A DNA stretch of 64,000 nucleotides from the NCBI GenBank assembly GCA_052258065.1, contig JBQQPY010000002.1, positions 1,302,001-1,366,000 on the forward strand, in the 5' to 3' direction. Origin of the DNA: JBQQPY01 sp052258065. GTDB lineage: Bacteria; Pseudomonadota; Gammaproteobacteria; Enterobacterales; Enterobacteriaceae. Positions 1-8,911 of this stretch are shown here, piece by piece. Each line of letters starts with the position of its first letter. Positions within the stretch are counted from its first letter, which is position 1. Position numbers and translations under genes: made by a program. The notes under the pieces are model-generated. The model made no database searches, had not been told where the DNA came from, and saw nothing but the letters and a program-made list of their open reading frames with translations.

Positions 1-94
1 AATACTTGCAGATTAGAAAAGACATGCATCCGTTAGTGATTTAGTAATACCATTCTGAAAATCGCCCGGTGATTAGCTAATGGCTAGAAACCGA

Positions 95-455
95 GTACAC
101 CCCTCCCCTGAAAAAATAGAAAAGTTAGATCGCAAGACTCATCGATAAGAATCAAGATAAAATTAGAATACGCATTAATTTTTAATCTGTGATTCGGGTT
201 TTCTCCAGGTTTAGAGCTGTCACTTCCTGCCTAACAAAAGCACTTACTTTAACGACACAGCAGACAAGTCTATTTAATTTCTATCCGCCGCTACACATGC
301 AGAGCTACACGCCTCAAGCAATTTAATTATTTTCTATAATAAATCTTCACTGTAATTTCCTACCATTTACACCTCAGAAAAAAAATTAGCCACAGCATAT
401 ATGCCGAATAACTATTACATAAACTAGAATCAATAAAATGCTCTAGTATCTTGAT
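95..455 (-). mobile_element. IS630-like family A remnant, 5' half
   Basis: This stretch is a diverged copy of the 5' half of an IS630-like element (called family A here), lying on the minus strand. It aligns by eye with the 5' parts of copies at 1986-2930, 31500-32430 and 33390-34400. No open reading frame survives. It is cut at its 5' end by the family B element that starts near 456. Bases 1-94 hold nothing I recognise. Confidence 0.5.
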
Positions 456-1465
456 ACGTTAAAAGTGACAGTTTCAGTATCTGTAGCCATAGCTAAAGAA
501 ATATTATAAAACAGAGAAATCGAAAAAACATTATTAGTATGAGGCTGGAAGAAAGAACGCAACTGGGAACGTTAGTCAGCAAAGGTAAGCCTGGCAAGCA
601 GAAAGTTGTGAATGCATTGACTTTGTTCAATTTCAATATATCCCATTAGATATATAAAGTGACCGAGCAGCGAGGCGTTAGCTGAGATTTTACAAATAGG
701 CACCCAAAACAACCTCACGTAAAACAGCAAGCGCACACTAAAAATTCACTGAAACCATAGACGAAGATCGCTGAGTTATAGAGCCAGAAAGCAATACCGA
801 ATTCATTTCGGCTGAAGCATATGCCAGACGTGTATTATCGTGTCTATGACACGCTGCATCCGGCGGTTTACTGGACTAGACTTCTCATCAAGTGATTGGA
901 TATATATGCGTGGCGCTATCCTCAACATATAGAATATATCATTCTAAAACTATAAACAAAAATAGCTAGAAGTGTGTAATGTCTTTATATCCATTCACTC
1001 CTCCTGGGGTCTATCGACTAACCAAGATCACCGAGCAAATAAAGAGCATGGAACCAGGATCGATTAGGAACACTTTTTAAGGACATCTCAACACAATATG
1101 ATTGAGTAGAGCGTATTGCTAAGGTCGTGTATAATCTCAGCATCCATAGCCTAGGTCCGTTGTATTCAGTCTTCTCGCTGGAACAGGCTAAGGCTTCATA
1201 TAGGATCGCCTTGAATATATTCTTATACCCAAAGATGGTACTTAGTTAAACGCTCATGAAGTCGAATTCAATATGCTGATCGAGAAATCTATGAATCGTT
1301 ATATTGATATATATAAAGACATTGCGAAATAAAATCACTGCTTGGCAGATATAATGTGAGCAAATAAACGCTAAGATCAATTGACACTTTATTACTGATA
1401 ACGCTCATATCAAGCTCAAACGTCTTTATCGATCATTTAATATATAGTCTAACACTAAAATCATG
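456..1465 (+). mobile_element. IS630-like family B, near full length, decayed
   Basis: A near-complete but non-coding copy of a second IS630-like element (family B). It begins with a terminal sequence related to that at 53416 and 5763, then encodes broken pieces of an IS630/Tc1-type DDE transposase: an N-terminal piece reading EERTQLGTLVSKGK, a central DE(T)-region piece, and a C-terminal piece ending ITAWQ...AKIN..FITDNAHIKLKRLY. Stops and frameshifts occur throughout, so it cannot make transposase. It follows directly on a family A remnant, which suggests insertion into it. Confidence 0.7.
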
Positions 1466-1489
1466 TTACATGCCGCAAGGCGGTATGAT

Positions 1490-1985
1490 TTTTTAAAAAT
1501 ATAGGTTTAATTTTTACCAATATTTTATATGGCTGCCATGGGGCATCACTACCTAATACTAATTCAGGCAATTCTTGATTGCAGAAGAAGACATATATAT
1601 CCAATATAATCTCAAACTCTTTACCAGAATAGAAATAGTAGATTTACAGCACATATTCGCCCATTAAATTTCTCGACCATACTATTCGTTTGTAAGTCCA
1701 TTTGTAGGCAAAGACACTAATCTATATTAAGCTCTACAGATAAGCAGTCCAAATTTATGTTTCCCGATGATTGCGCATTTTTGCATAGCCAAAAAAACGA
1801 TCTGTAAATTCTTTGCGATTACCTTTAAGTGCCCAATGAATAGCGATAAGACATACTCGACTAAAATCACGCAAAAACGTCGTGTATTCGAGCACTTTTG
1901 ATCTATTCTGATTTATATTTCGCTGCGGAAAAAAATTGCCGCAATCTTTATAGGAAATTAACTCTATAGAAAGCGAACACATTCT
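1490..1985 (-). pseudogene. IS481-like transposase remnant, C-terminal half
   Basis: On the minus strand the sequence reads pieces of an IS481/rve-type transposase core: FLRDFSRVCLIAIHWAL followed by NRKEFTDRFFGYAK, corresponding to the family's conserved TDNGKEFTDRLFG motif. Downstream pieces match the ERFNGRIE and LHRYVWLYN regions of other copies in the window. There are several stops. It abuts the family A remnant at 1986. Confidence 0.65.
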
Positions 1986-2930
1986 ATAGCGAATTAATAT
2001 TTTTAGTGCAGCTTTTTAAGCAAAAATTTTAGCTTAGGCAAGCCATCTGGATAGAATTTAAATCCGGAAAATAAGGGAAAAGATAGAGACAAATTATATC
2101 TTTAGTTTCAATAGCTTCTCGTACGCCATTAACTTTATAATTAAAAAATTATTTATTCTCACAATATTTTCCAGTATAGGTCTAGGGAGAATACTGGTTC
2201 TACATAAGAAAGGAAAGTATGTCTATTCATTGCTCTATCGAGTAGCATAGTTGCACTTAATCTAGATAGACGCATGTCAACAGTGAGCATCTTCGTTTCC
2301 TGTTGGACATCTTAGACATCCGCCTAAAATCAGTAACCGCGTCTGCTACGGCCTTTTTACTTACTTATATTTATCGTTGTTGCCATTTCATCACATACGA
2401 TCCGCTTCTCTGGTAAAAATGTGACTTTTCTTTAGATCATAACCTGTCTTCATAAACTACATCGTTGCACTCTTATTTAGTGGCATGTAGAGTCTTTTTA
2501 TTGTCGTTATATGACGGGGAGAAAAGCGCGATAAAGTGGCAAGCCCAATCTAAATGCTACAAGCACTTTTCAGGAAGGCCTGTATTTCAGACAAGGTTAG
2601 ATCACAACAGGCATCAAGAAGCCTAAGGATACAATCAGAATACTCATCAATTTTTGATCTGCGATTTGGATTTCTTCTCAGTTTAGAGTTGTAACTTCCG
2701 GTCTTACGGAATTATTTACTCCAACGATTTTGCAGTAGAAGAGTCTATTTGATATCTATCCGACGCTGCATACACAGAACCGCCCGCCTCAATCAATCCA
2801 ATTATTCGCGTTCTTAAGTCTTCCCCTCCCTGTAAAATATGCAATTTAAACCTCAGAGAAAAATTAGTAATAGCATGTAGATCAATAGCTATTTAATAAA
2901 CTGCAATAGATAAACAGCACTCTAACTACC
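1986..2930 (-). mobile_element. IS630-like family A, near full length, decayed
   Basis: Minus-strand copy of family A. The C-terminal part (left side) reads REAIETKDIICLYLFPYFPDLNSIQMA, matching the IS630 DDE motif normally written LPPYSPDLNPIE. The 5' half extends to about 2930. It is full of stops and is non-functional. Confidence 0.65.
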
Positions 2931-3135
2931 ATCTTGACTTTCTAGAGATGGATAAAAACCCATTGATTCGCTCGATTTATACCCATAAAAAGATAACGTC
3001 GAGAAGTTTAAATTAGCATTTGTAAAAGACTCTTCATATCAATATATATTTAACTAGGCTGATAGCTTTTAATTACCCTGTGCTTTGCAAAGACCCCGAT
3101 CCATGCCTGCGTAAATAGCGCTCTAATCCAGATTG
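2931..3135 (-). pseudogene. IS481-like transposase remnant, N-terminal part
   Basis: On the minus strand this resembles the N-terminal to middle part of the IS481-like transposase seen at 38990-39860: a degraded LRRHG-type sequence near 3110, then a region matching the rve-domain start. It is not continuous with the C-terminal piece at 3230, so the two come from different copies or a rearranged one. Confidence 0.45.
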
Positions 3136-3229
3136 AGATATAGCGAGATTCAAGAATTCGCGTACGACCCGTCAATAGATATCGTCTAGTGAGAAAGCGT
3201 CTTATGCAGGGGGATGACTATCATATTCA

Positions 3230-3585
3230 AAAGTAGTATCATTCGCTTTTAAATTATTTAGGTTTGATTTTTAGAAATATCTTGTAGACTGAAATATAAT
3301 TTCAGCACTCAATACTGATTGAGGCGGTTTTTGATCATAAAGTCAGACATGTCGCTGCAGTTTGCTCTTAAGCTCTTTTCTATAATAGAAATTATAGCTT
3401 TTCCACATCTCTTCTATACGATTATTAAATCGCTCAACCATACGATTTTTTGTAAGTGCATCGGTGATGCTAAGACAGTGTTTTGTATCAAGCTCTATAG
3501 ATAATTTAAATATAAAATAACAGATTTAACTATCTATCTTCTTGAAAGAATCGGTAAGATAAAAAGAAAAATCAGGGGCGGAACG
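3230..3585 (-). mobile_element. IS481-like internally deleted copy
   Basis: The right part (about 3510-3585) is the outer end of the IS481-like element, also seen at 25535, 28760, 32567, 33090, 38990 and 62030. It is joined directly to the C-terminal transposase region (3230-3505, minus strand), so the N-terminal and central coding parts are missing. This is an internal deletion derivative. Only about 100 bp separate it from pyrC. Confidence 0.5.
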
Positions 3586-3684
3586 AGAGATTAATGCAAT
3601 AACCGCTCTTTACGCTTATTCTTGCATATCACCGTTATATTTAAAGCTCTTTGACTTTGCCATGCTTAACCGGAGCTAGACCCT

Positions 3685-4752
3685 ATGACTGTACAGCCCG
3701 CATCACTGAAAATTCGCCGTCCGAGCGACTGGCATGTTCATTTACGCGATGACAATATGTTGCGCACAGTGCTGCATTACACCAGCCGTTATTTTGGTCA
3801 GGCGATAATAATGCCAAACCTGACGCCACCCATTACCACCCTTGCCCACGCAATAGCCTACCGCAAACGCATTTTGGCTATGCTGCCTGCGGGTCAGCGC
3901 TTTACACCGTTGATGACTTGTTATTTGACGGATTCGCTAGACAGGAAAATACTGATTGATGGGCACAGCCAAGGGGTGTTTACTGCCGCTAAGCTCTATC
4001 CGGCTAATGCTACTACTAACTCCCAGAACGGCGTCACTAATATTTCCGCGATTTATCCCCTATTCGAGGCGATGCAGAAGATTGGTATGCCACTGCTAAT
4101 CCACGGCGAAGTAACGGCAGCGGATATTGACATCTTCGATCGCGAGGCACGCTTTATTGAAAAGATCCTAGCACCAATCCGTCTTCAATTCCCGACGCTG
4201 AAAATCGTTTTTGAACATATTACGACTAAAGAAGCTGCCGACTATGTGCTGGCCGGTGATGCATATTTAGGCGCTACCATTACCCCGCAACACCTAATGT
4301 TTAACCGTAACCATATGCTGGTAGGGGCGATACGACCACATCTTTACTGCCTGCCGCTCCTTAAGCGTAACGTGCACCAGCAGGCATTGCGCGCCGCGGT
4401 AGCCGGCGGCTGTGATCGCCTATTTCTCGGCACCGATAGCGCGCCGCACGCTAGAGTGCGTAAAGAGTCAGACTGTGGCTGTGCCGGCGTTTTCAACGCC
4501 CCTGCCGCCCTGCCGGCCTATGCTACGGTGTTCGAGGAAATCGGTGCACTGACGTATTTTGAGGCATTTTGTTCGCTTAATGGTTCGCGTTTTTACGGTT
4601 TAGCGCTTAACGAGGATTTTATTACGCTGTGCCGTAAGACTCATCGCCAACCTGCAACTATCCCTATAGCGAACGGCGATAGCGAAACACTGGTACCCTT
4701 TCTTGCTGAAAAGACGCTGAATTGGACAGTAGTTGACGAAAGCGGTCATTAG
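3685..4752 (+). CDS. pyrC: Dihydroorotase PyrC
   Basis: Catalyses reversible cyclisation of N-carbamoyl-L-aspartate to L-dihydroorotate, the third step of de novo pyrimidine synthesis, in the cytosol. The 355-residue product is close to the 348 residues of E. coli PyrC. Zinc-binding H17 and H19 sit in DWHVHLRDD; the carbamylated lysine is in AAKLYPANATTNS (about residue 103); further metal-site histidines lie in LLIHGE (about 140) and FEHITT (about 178); the catalytic aspartate is in LGTDSAPH (about 251). The ATG is preceded by CCGGAG, a usable ribosome binding site. The frame is intact. A decayed dinI follows, the same neighbour as in E. coli, so the locus is syntenic. Upstream is IS debris, so the native promoter may be altered. 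Confidence 0.96.
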   Translation: MTVQPASLKIRRPSDWHVHLRDDNMLRTVLHYTSRYFGQAIIMPNLTPPITTLAHAIAYRKRILAMLPAGQRFTPLMTCYLTDSLDRKILIDGHSQGVFTAAKLYPANATTNSQNGVTNISAIYPLFEAMQKIGMPLLIHGEVTAADIDIFDREARFIEKILAPIRLQFPTLKIVFEHITTKEAADYVLAGDAYLGATITPQHLMFNRNHMLVGAIRPHLYCLPLLKRNVHQQALRAAVAGGCDRLFLGTDSAPHARVRKESDCGCAGVFNAPAALPAYATVFEEIGALTYFEAFCSLNGSRFYGLALNEDFITLCRKTHRQPATIPIANGDSETLVPFLAEKTLNWTVVDESGH

Positions 4753-5053
4753 CTTTATGGTGTAAATCTAAATACTGCCTTAGTTATCTACTACTGACGC
4801 CATGCCTAAGGCGTACAGGTATCGCTTAAGTTTGCCACTAAGCGAGACGCACTGGCTTACGCGCCACTACACACTACCGGTGGTCAGCAGGTCATCCGCA
4901 CTCTCGACGTCTTATCCTATCGACTTGCCATCCAGCCTGGCATCTTCCGACGGTGAACGTCAAGCGCCTGACTATCATGGCAAAATACCTATATCGGTTG
5001 CATATTCTAATAATATATAAATAAATAGTATTTTATATAACTAAGAAAAATAA
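4753..5053 (+). other. pyrC-dinI spacer, unrecognised remnant
   Basis: About 300 bp between pyrC and the dinI remnant. An open frame of 72 codons runs 4802-5020. A second frame of the same strand reads DALAYAPLHTTGGQQVIRT, which looks more protein-like but which I cannot assign. E. coli has no gene here. The composition (GC-richer than the IS debris) suggests an old gene remnant rather than pure spacer. Confidence 0.25.
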
Positions 5054-5305
5054 ATTTAAATTGAAACTACTTTTGCCAAATCGACACCACTTTCTGCCTG
5101 TTCCCTTAAGGAATTGAGCAAAGAATTATATCTTCGCATTGATAAACAGTTTTCTAATTGCCAACTGCAACAGTATGAGAGCAAGCAACAGTATTACTAT
5201 GCAGGGGACGGTAGCAAGGAAGATAAAATGTTTATCGCCGAGGCTCTGTAAGAGCCATAGAAAAGCGCTGATGACTGGCTTGACCCACAGCACTCTCGAC
5301 AATAA
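5054..5305 (+). pseudogene. dinI: dinI remnant (DNA damage-inducible protein I)
   Basis: One frame reads IETTFAKSTPLSA, then ELSKELYLRIDKQF, then GSKEDKMFIAEAL and KSADDWLDPQ, which align in order with E. coli DinI (IEVTIAKTSPLPA, ELSRRIQYAF, GATKEDKQRISEIL, ESADDWF). The start codon is lost (ATT-TAA where ATG-CGA would be expected) and two in-frame stops interrupt the C-terminal helix. DinI stabilises RecA filaments in the SOS response; that function is gone here. The position after pyrC matches E. coli order. Confidence 0.75.
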
Positions 5306-5404
5306 GACTTTTTGTTGTACTGTCGCTTTCTGAGTGTACCACCCAGTTTTTTATTCCTTTTCGGTCAAATACGCGGGCTTTCGCTGTAAAAGTTTATGTG
5401 TGCA

Positions 5405-5520
5405 TTAATTGGCTAATACAGGGTTCTATATCAAGCTCTGCATATAAGCGCTTGAATTCATATTTCCCGATGGCGGAGCGGTTTCTTAAGACAAAAAAGA
5501 CGATCTATAAATTCTTTTTG
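5405..5520 (-). pseudogene. IS481-like transposase fragment
   Basis: A short minus-strand piece matching the ELDIE...FKRLYAE..REIGKYEF and KEFIDRLFCLKK part of the IS481-like transposase of this window. It is fused directly to an IS630-like family A fragment on its right, within one continuous minus-strand open frame (5458-5646) that is therefore a chimaera of two dead elements, not a gene. Confidence 0.5.
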
Positions 5521-5674
5521 ATAGAGGATTAGAATCCGGTAAAGAAGAAGAAAAATAAAGAAGAATTGCATCTTTGGCCTCAATAGCTTCTTTAATTTCA
5601 GAAAAAATATATGTTCTGCATTAATAAGAAAAGTATATTCCTTCATTGCTCAATCAAGTAGCATGGTTGTACCT
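5521..5674 (-). pseudogene. IS630-like family A fragment
   Basis: The minus strand reads EIKEAIEAKDAILLYFSSSLPDSNP, the C-terminal DDE region of family A. It is truncated on the left by the IS481-like fragment. On the right it stops exactly where the family B terminal inverted repeat begins (5675), as expected if family B inserted here. Confidence 0.5.
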
Positions 5675-5808
5675 ATTTTATAGATTTCTTAAACTCTAGC
5701 GATAGATACTGTAACCGCCACTTTTTACGCATTAAGATACAAGTGCCTTAACACGAAAAAAATGGCGGTTACAGTATCTATCGCTAGAGTTTAAGAAATC
5801 TATAAAAT
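5675..5808. repeat. Perfect 46-bp inverted repeat of family B ends
   Basis: Arms 5675-5720 and 5763-5808 are exact reverse complements over 46 bases, separated by 42 bases. The right arm is the start of the family B element that continues to 6960; the left arm is a detached copy of the same terminus pointing the other way. Complementarity continues imperfectly into the spacer. All other family B ends in the window differ from each other at many positions, so an exact match is unusual here. Confidence 0.85.
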
Positions 5809-6960
5809 ATAAAAATAGGGAAATAGATTATTACCCTTACGTCGGAAGAAAGAACGCAGCTTGCTGCGTTAGTAAGCAAGGGAAAGCATGCTATGCAGAA
5901 AGTTGTGAATACGTTGATTTTATTGAATTAAAAAACATCAATTGAACGTGCAAAGGGATCGAGCAGCGAGGCGCTGGGCAAAATTTTATAAAAAGAATCT
6001 GCAAGATCGACCGGATTAAAAGTTTAGGTTAAGTGTTGTTGTGTCTAAGAAAAGCTTAAAGCATTCTTGAGCCATAAACCGAGCGAACCGGTATATAACC
6101 GCATTGTAGATAGTGATATTGAAGCAAATTTAATTGCGATCAGGTATAGCGAGCCGCTAGAAAATCAGGAACAGCGGACCTTGTAACTGCTGCTTTCTAA
6201 TAAAGCAGTTGAACAGCAATATATAAAAAGGTTCTCGCTTGCAATAGTAAAGTGCACACTAAAAAGACGAACCAAAAGCGTAGACGAAGATCAGCTTGGT
6301 TATACGGCCAAAACCTATAATGCCGAATTCGTTGCGACTATAGAAAATATGCTGCACGTGTATTTTCGGCCTTATAACGCGATCTATCTGATAGTTTACA
6401 CAGACAAATCTCTCGTCAATTGATTCGACACACACGCGTAGGCTACCGTTAAGCCTGGAAAACCTGCTAAAGAAGACAATGAATATAAACGGCTGCGTGT
6501 GTCTAATGCTTCATAGCCAGTAAGCCGTTAGCGGATCGGCTGCTAACTAAAGTGACTAAGCGTAGAAACAGAATTAATTAGACTCAATTTCTTATTGATC
6601 TCTCAACACGATATTATTGCGCACACTAAATTATGCCGATCATTAACAATCTCAATATGCATCTCCCAGAGTCGTTAACCCCGGCTCGTTGTATTCACAC
6701 TGCCCGCGACACACCTAAAGATGATAGTACGCTAAACATAGCAGAAATCGAGTACAAAGTCTGAGAAACCAGTGCCTGAATTATCATAATATTCAGAAGA
6801 TTAAGACATGCTGAAGCAAAGTCACCACTTGGCAGAAACAGCGTGACCAGATAAACGCCAAGATTAATTAGCATTTCACTACCAATAGCGTTCGTATAAA
6901 GCTCAAGCCGTCTTTATCTCTCATTGTCTGTCATTTAATCTTTAATATGACACTAGCACC
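5763..6960 (+). mobile_element. IS630-like family B, full length, decayed
   Basis: The most complete family B copy. Pieces of the transposase can be followed from EERTQLAALVSKGKHAMQK near 5845, through a linker-helix region, to the central region near 6320 (NAEFVATIENMLHVY, reading VYSADKSL further on) and the C-terminal ITTWQ...FTTNSVRIKLKPSLS near 6900. Stops and frameshifts are numerous. About 50 bp further on lies the stop of recD in the opposite orientation. Confidence 0.7.
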
Positions 6961-7009
6961 CAGAACAACCATAGGGTGGCGGGCTATCCGGGAATCATAA
7001 CCATGCGCA

Positions 7010-8875
7010 TCAGCAGCTATCGAATTCGCCGGTAGTGAGCCGCTCGATAAGGCCACTGCGGCGCTGGGTTTTAGTTAAAATAGCATATTTCAATACCTCG
7101 TCGGTCGCGTACAAGGACAACTGCACGCGTGCGCGTGTAACCGCGGTATAAAGCAGTTCCCGCGTCAATACCGGGGATATCTGATTGGGCAACGCCAGCG
7201 CAGCATGATGGAATTCCGATCCCTGAGATTTATGCACCGTCATCGCAAATGCCGTTTCATGCTCCGGCAGCCGGCTTAGCGGCACTGCCTTAACGCGGCC
7301 GTCTGGAAGGGAGAAATACATGCGCAGCGTCTGTTCGTCATCCTCAAGCAATATACCAATATCGCCGTTATACAATCCCAGTGACGGCGCATTGCGTACG
7401 ATCATCATCGGCCGCCCAGCATAGCCGCGGCCGGAATTGCCAAAGACGAGCAACCCTGCCCGACTCAAAGCTAGCTCAATACGAGCGTTCAGACCAGCCA
7501 CCCCAAAAGGTCCTTCCCGAAGCGCGCACAGTAGTCGGAAGCGGTTGAATGCATCCAGAATAGCGGCTGGCGCATCATGTTTGCGCACCTGCTGCAAATA
7601 GCCCCGATAGCCGTTAACGCAGTCGTCTATCATGCACTGATATTCCGCCGCCTGATGCAGTGACGTGTAGACGACATTTGCCGTCATGCCGGCGTTAAGC
7701 AGCGCCAGCGCGTTTTTAGCGTTGCCGGCGTTAATAGCATTGGCTAGCTGACCAATGCCGGATTCTTCATCGAAGCGATAGCTTTTACGTAGAAGACATA
7801 AACTATCGGCAACCTTATAGCCGCCATTACCCGCACCCGCCGGTAGCGCAAATCCTGTCAGCCGCGCCAGCTCCGCTCGGCGCGCGGGGCTATAACCGAC
7901 TCCTGCGAACTGGCAGATATTGTCCAATACCGCGCCCGCTTCCACCGATGAGAGCTGGCAACGGTCCCCGAGAAAGATCACCCGCGCTTGTGGTGGTAGC
8001 GCCGCAATCACATTCGCCATCATCTGCAAATCAATCATTGACGCTTCATCAATGATGAGAATATCTACATGCAAAGGGTTTCCACGGTGATAGCGCATCC
8101 GCTGGCTATTCATATTCGGTTGCGCTCCGAGCAAGCGGTGCAGCGTTATCGCCTCGCGCGGCAGGCACTGTTTCTGCTCTTCATCTAGCCCCAGACGCTG
8201 TAAGGCTAGACCGAGAGATTCGCTCAGACGCGCTGCCGCTTTACCGGTGGGAGCTGCCATGATTATGCGTGGACAGCTGCTATCACATAACTGCAGTAAA
8301 ACCGCCATGAGCTTTACCACCGTAGAGGTCTTGCCGGTGCCGGGGCCACCCGATATTAGCGTCACTGGGTGCGTTATCGCGACTGCCGCAGCGACTTTTT
8401 GCCAGTCGATTACCGCGTCATCGCCGGGAAAGTAGCGCGCTAGCAACACAGCGATCGTAGTTTCATCACCGACTACCGGTGGCCGCGGCCGATTGAAGAA
8501 CTTTGCTACAGCGCATTCATATCGCCACATGCGCTGTAGATACAGGCGCTGGTTGTCCAGTACCAGCGGCGCTGGATACGCACCATCGCTCACCGCATTC
8601 GACGCGAGCAGGTGTTGCTGCCATTCTTTAAGAGAGAGGCTGCCTGCCCGCAGCCACGCTTGCTGCGCCAGTAGCGGCACACGACCTTCAAACAGCTGCG
8701 CCGGCGTTAATAGCGCCAGCGGCAAGCAAACATGGCCAGAGCCGACATCGGCGCTGAGGCAGGCGCTGGCTAACATCAACGCGGGCTCGGTAGACATAGC
8801 CAGCATACGCGCGAATTGGACGTCTAGCGGCCGGAACAAACGCATCTGTTGTGCATCGGCAAGAATCTCTTCCAT
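7010..8875 (-). CDS. recD: RecBCD helicase-nuclease subunit RecD
   Basis: The fast 5'-3' SF1B helicase subunit of exonuclease V, acting with RecB and RecC in double-strand break repair and degradation of linear DNA. The product has 621 residues (E. coli 608) with an intact frame. Walker A GGPGTGKT is at residues 176-183; the DEAS Walker B box follows in ILIIDEASMIDLQMM; the C-terminal SF1 motif reads AMTVHKSQGSEF, and the VTRAR arginine motif follows. The ATG has a strong site (AAGGAGG) 6 bases upstream. It lies 36 bp after recB, as part of the usual recB-recD operon. It is the last gene of the cluster; no argA is seen beyond it. Confidence 0.96.
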   Translation of the reverse strand: MEEILADAQQMRLFRPLDVQFARMLAMSTEPALMLASACLSADVGSGHVCLPLALLTPAQLFEGRVPLLAQQAWLRAGSLSLKEWQQHLLASNAVSDGAYPAPLVLDNQRLYLQRMWRYECAVAKFFNRPRPPVVGDETTIAVLLARYFPGDDAVIDWQKVAAAVAITHPVTLISGGPGTGKTSTVVKLMAVLLQLCDSSCPRIIMAAPTGKAAARLSESLGLALQRLGLDEEQKQCLPREAITLHRLLGAQPNMNSQRMRYHRGNPLHVDILIIDEASMIDLQMMANVIAALPPQARVIFLGDRCQLSSVEAGAVLDNICQFAGVGYSPARRAELARLTGFALPAGAGNGGYKVADSLCLLRKSYRFDEESGIGQLANAINAGNAKNALALLNAGMTANVVYTSLHQAAEYQCMIDDCVNGYRGYLQQVRKHDAPAAILDAFNRFRLLCALREGPFGVAGLNARIELALSRAGLLVFGNSGRGYAGRPMMIVRNAPSLGLYNGDIGILLEDDEQTLRMYFSLPDGRVKAVPLSRLPEHETAFAMTVHKSQGSEFHHAALALPNQISPVLTRELLYTAVTRARVQLSLYATDEVLKYAILTKTQRRSGLIERLTTGEFDSC

Positions 8876-8911
8876 TCTCAGCCTCCTTCGTTAACTACTC
8901 TATGCCACCAG

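Noticed and set aside
5675..5808. Reading the 46-bp inverted repeat as a Rho-independent terminator
   Set aside because: No active gene ends there, there is no T-run after a compact loop, and both arms are family B ends.
8493..8894. 133-codon plus-strand frame antisense to recD
   Set aside because: It lies wholly within recD on the other strand, has no own ribosome binding site and its composition mirrors recD codons.
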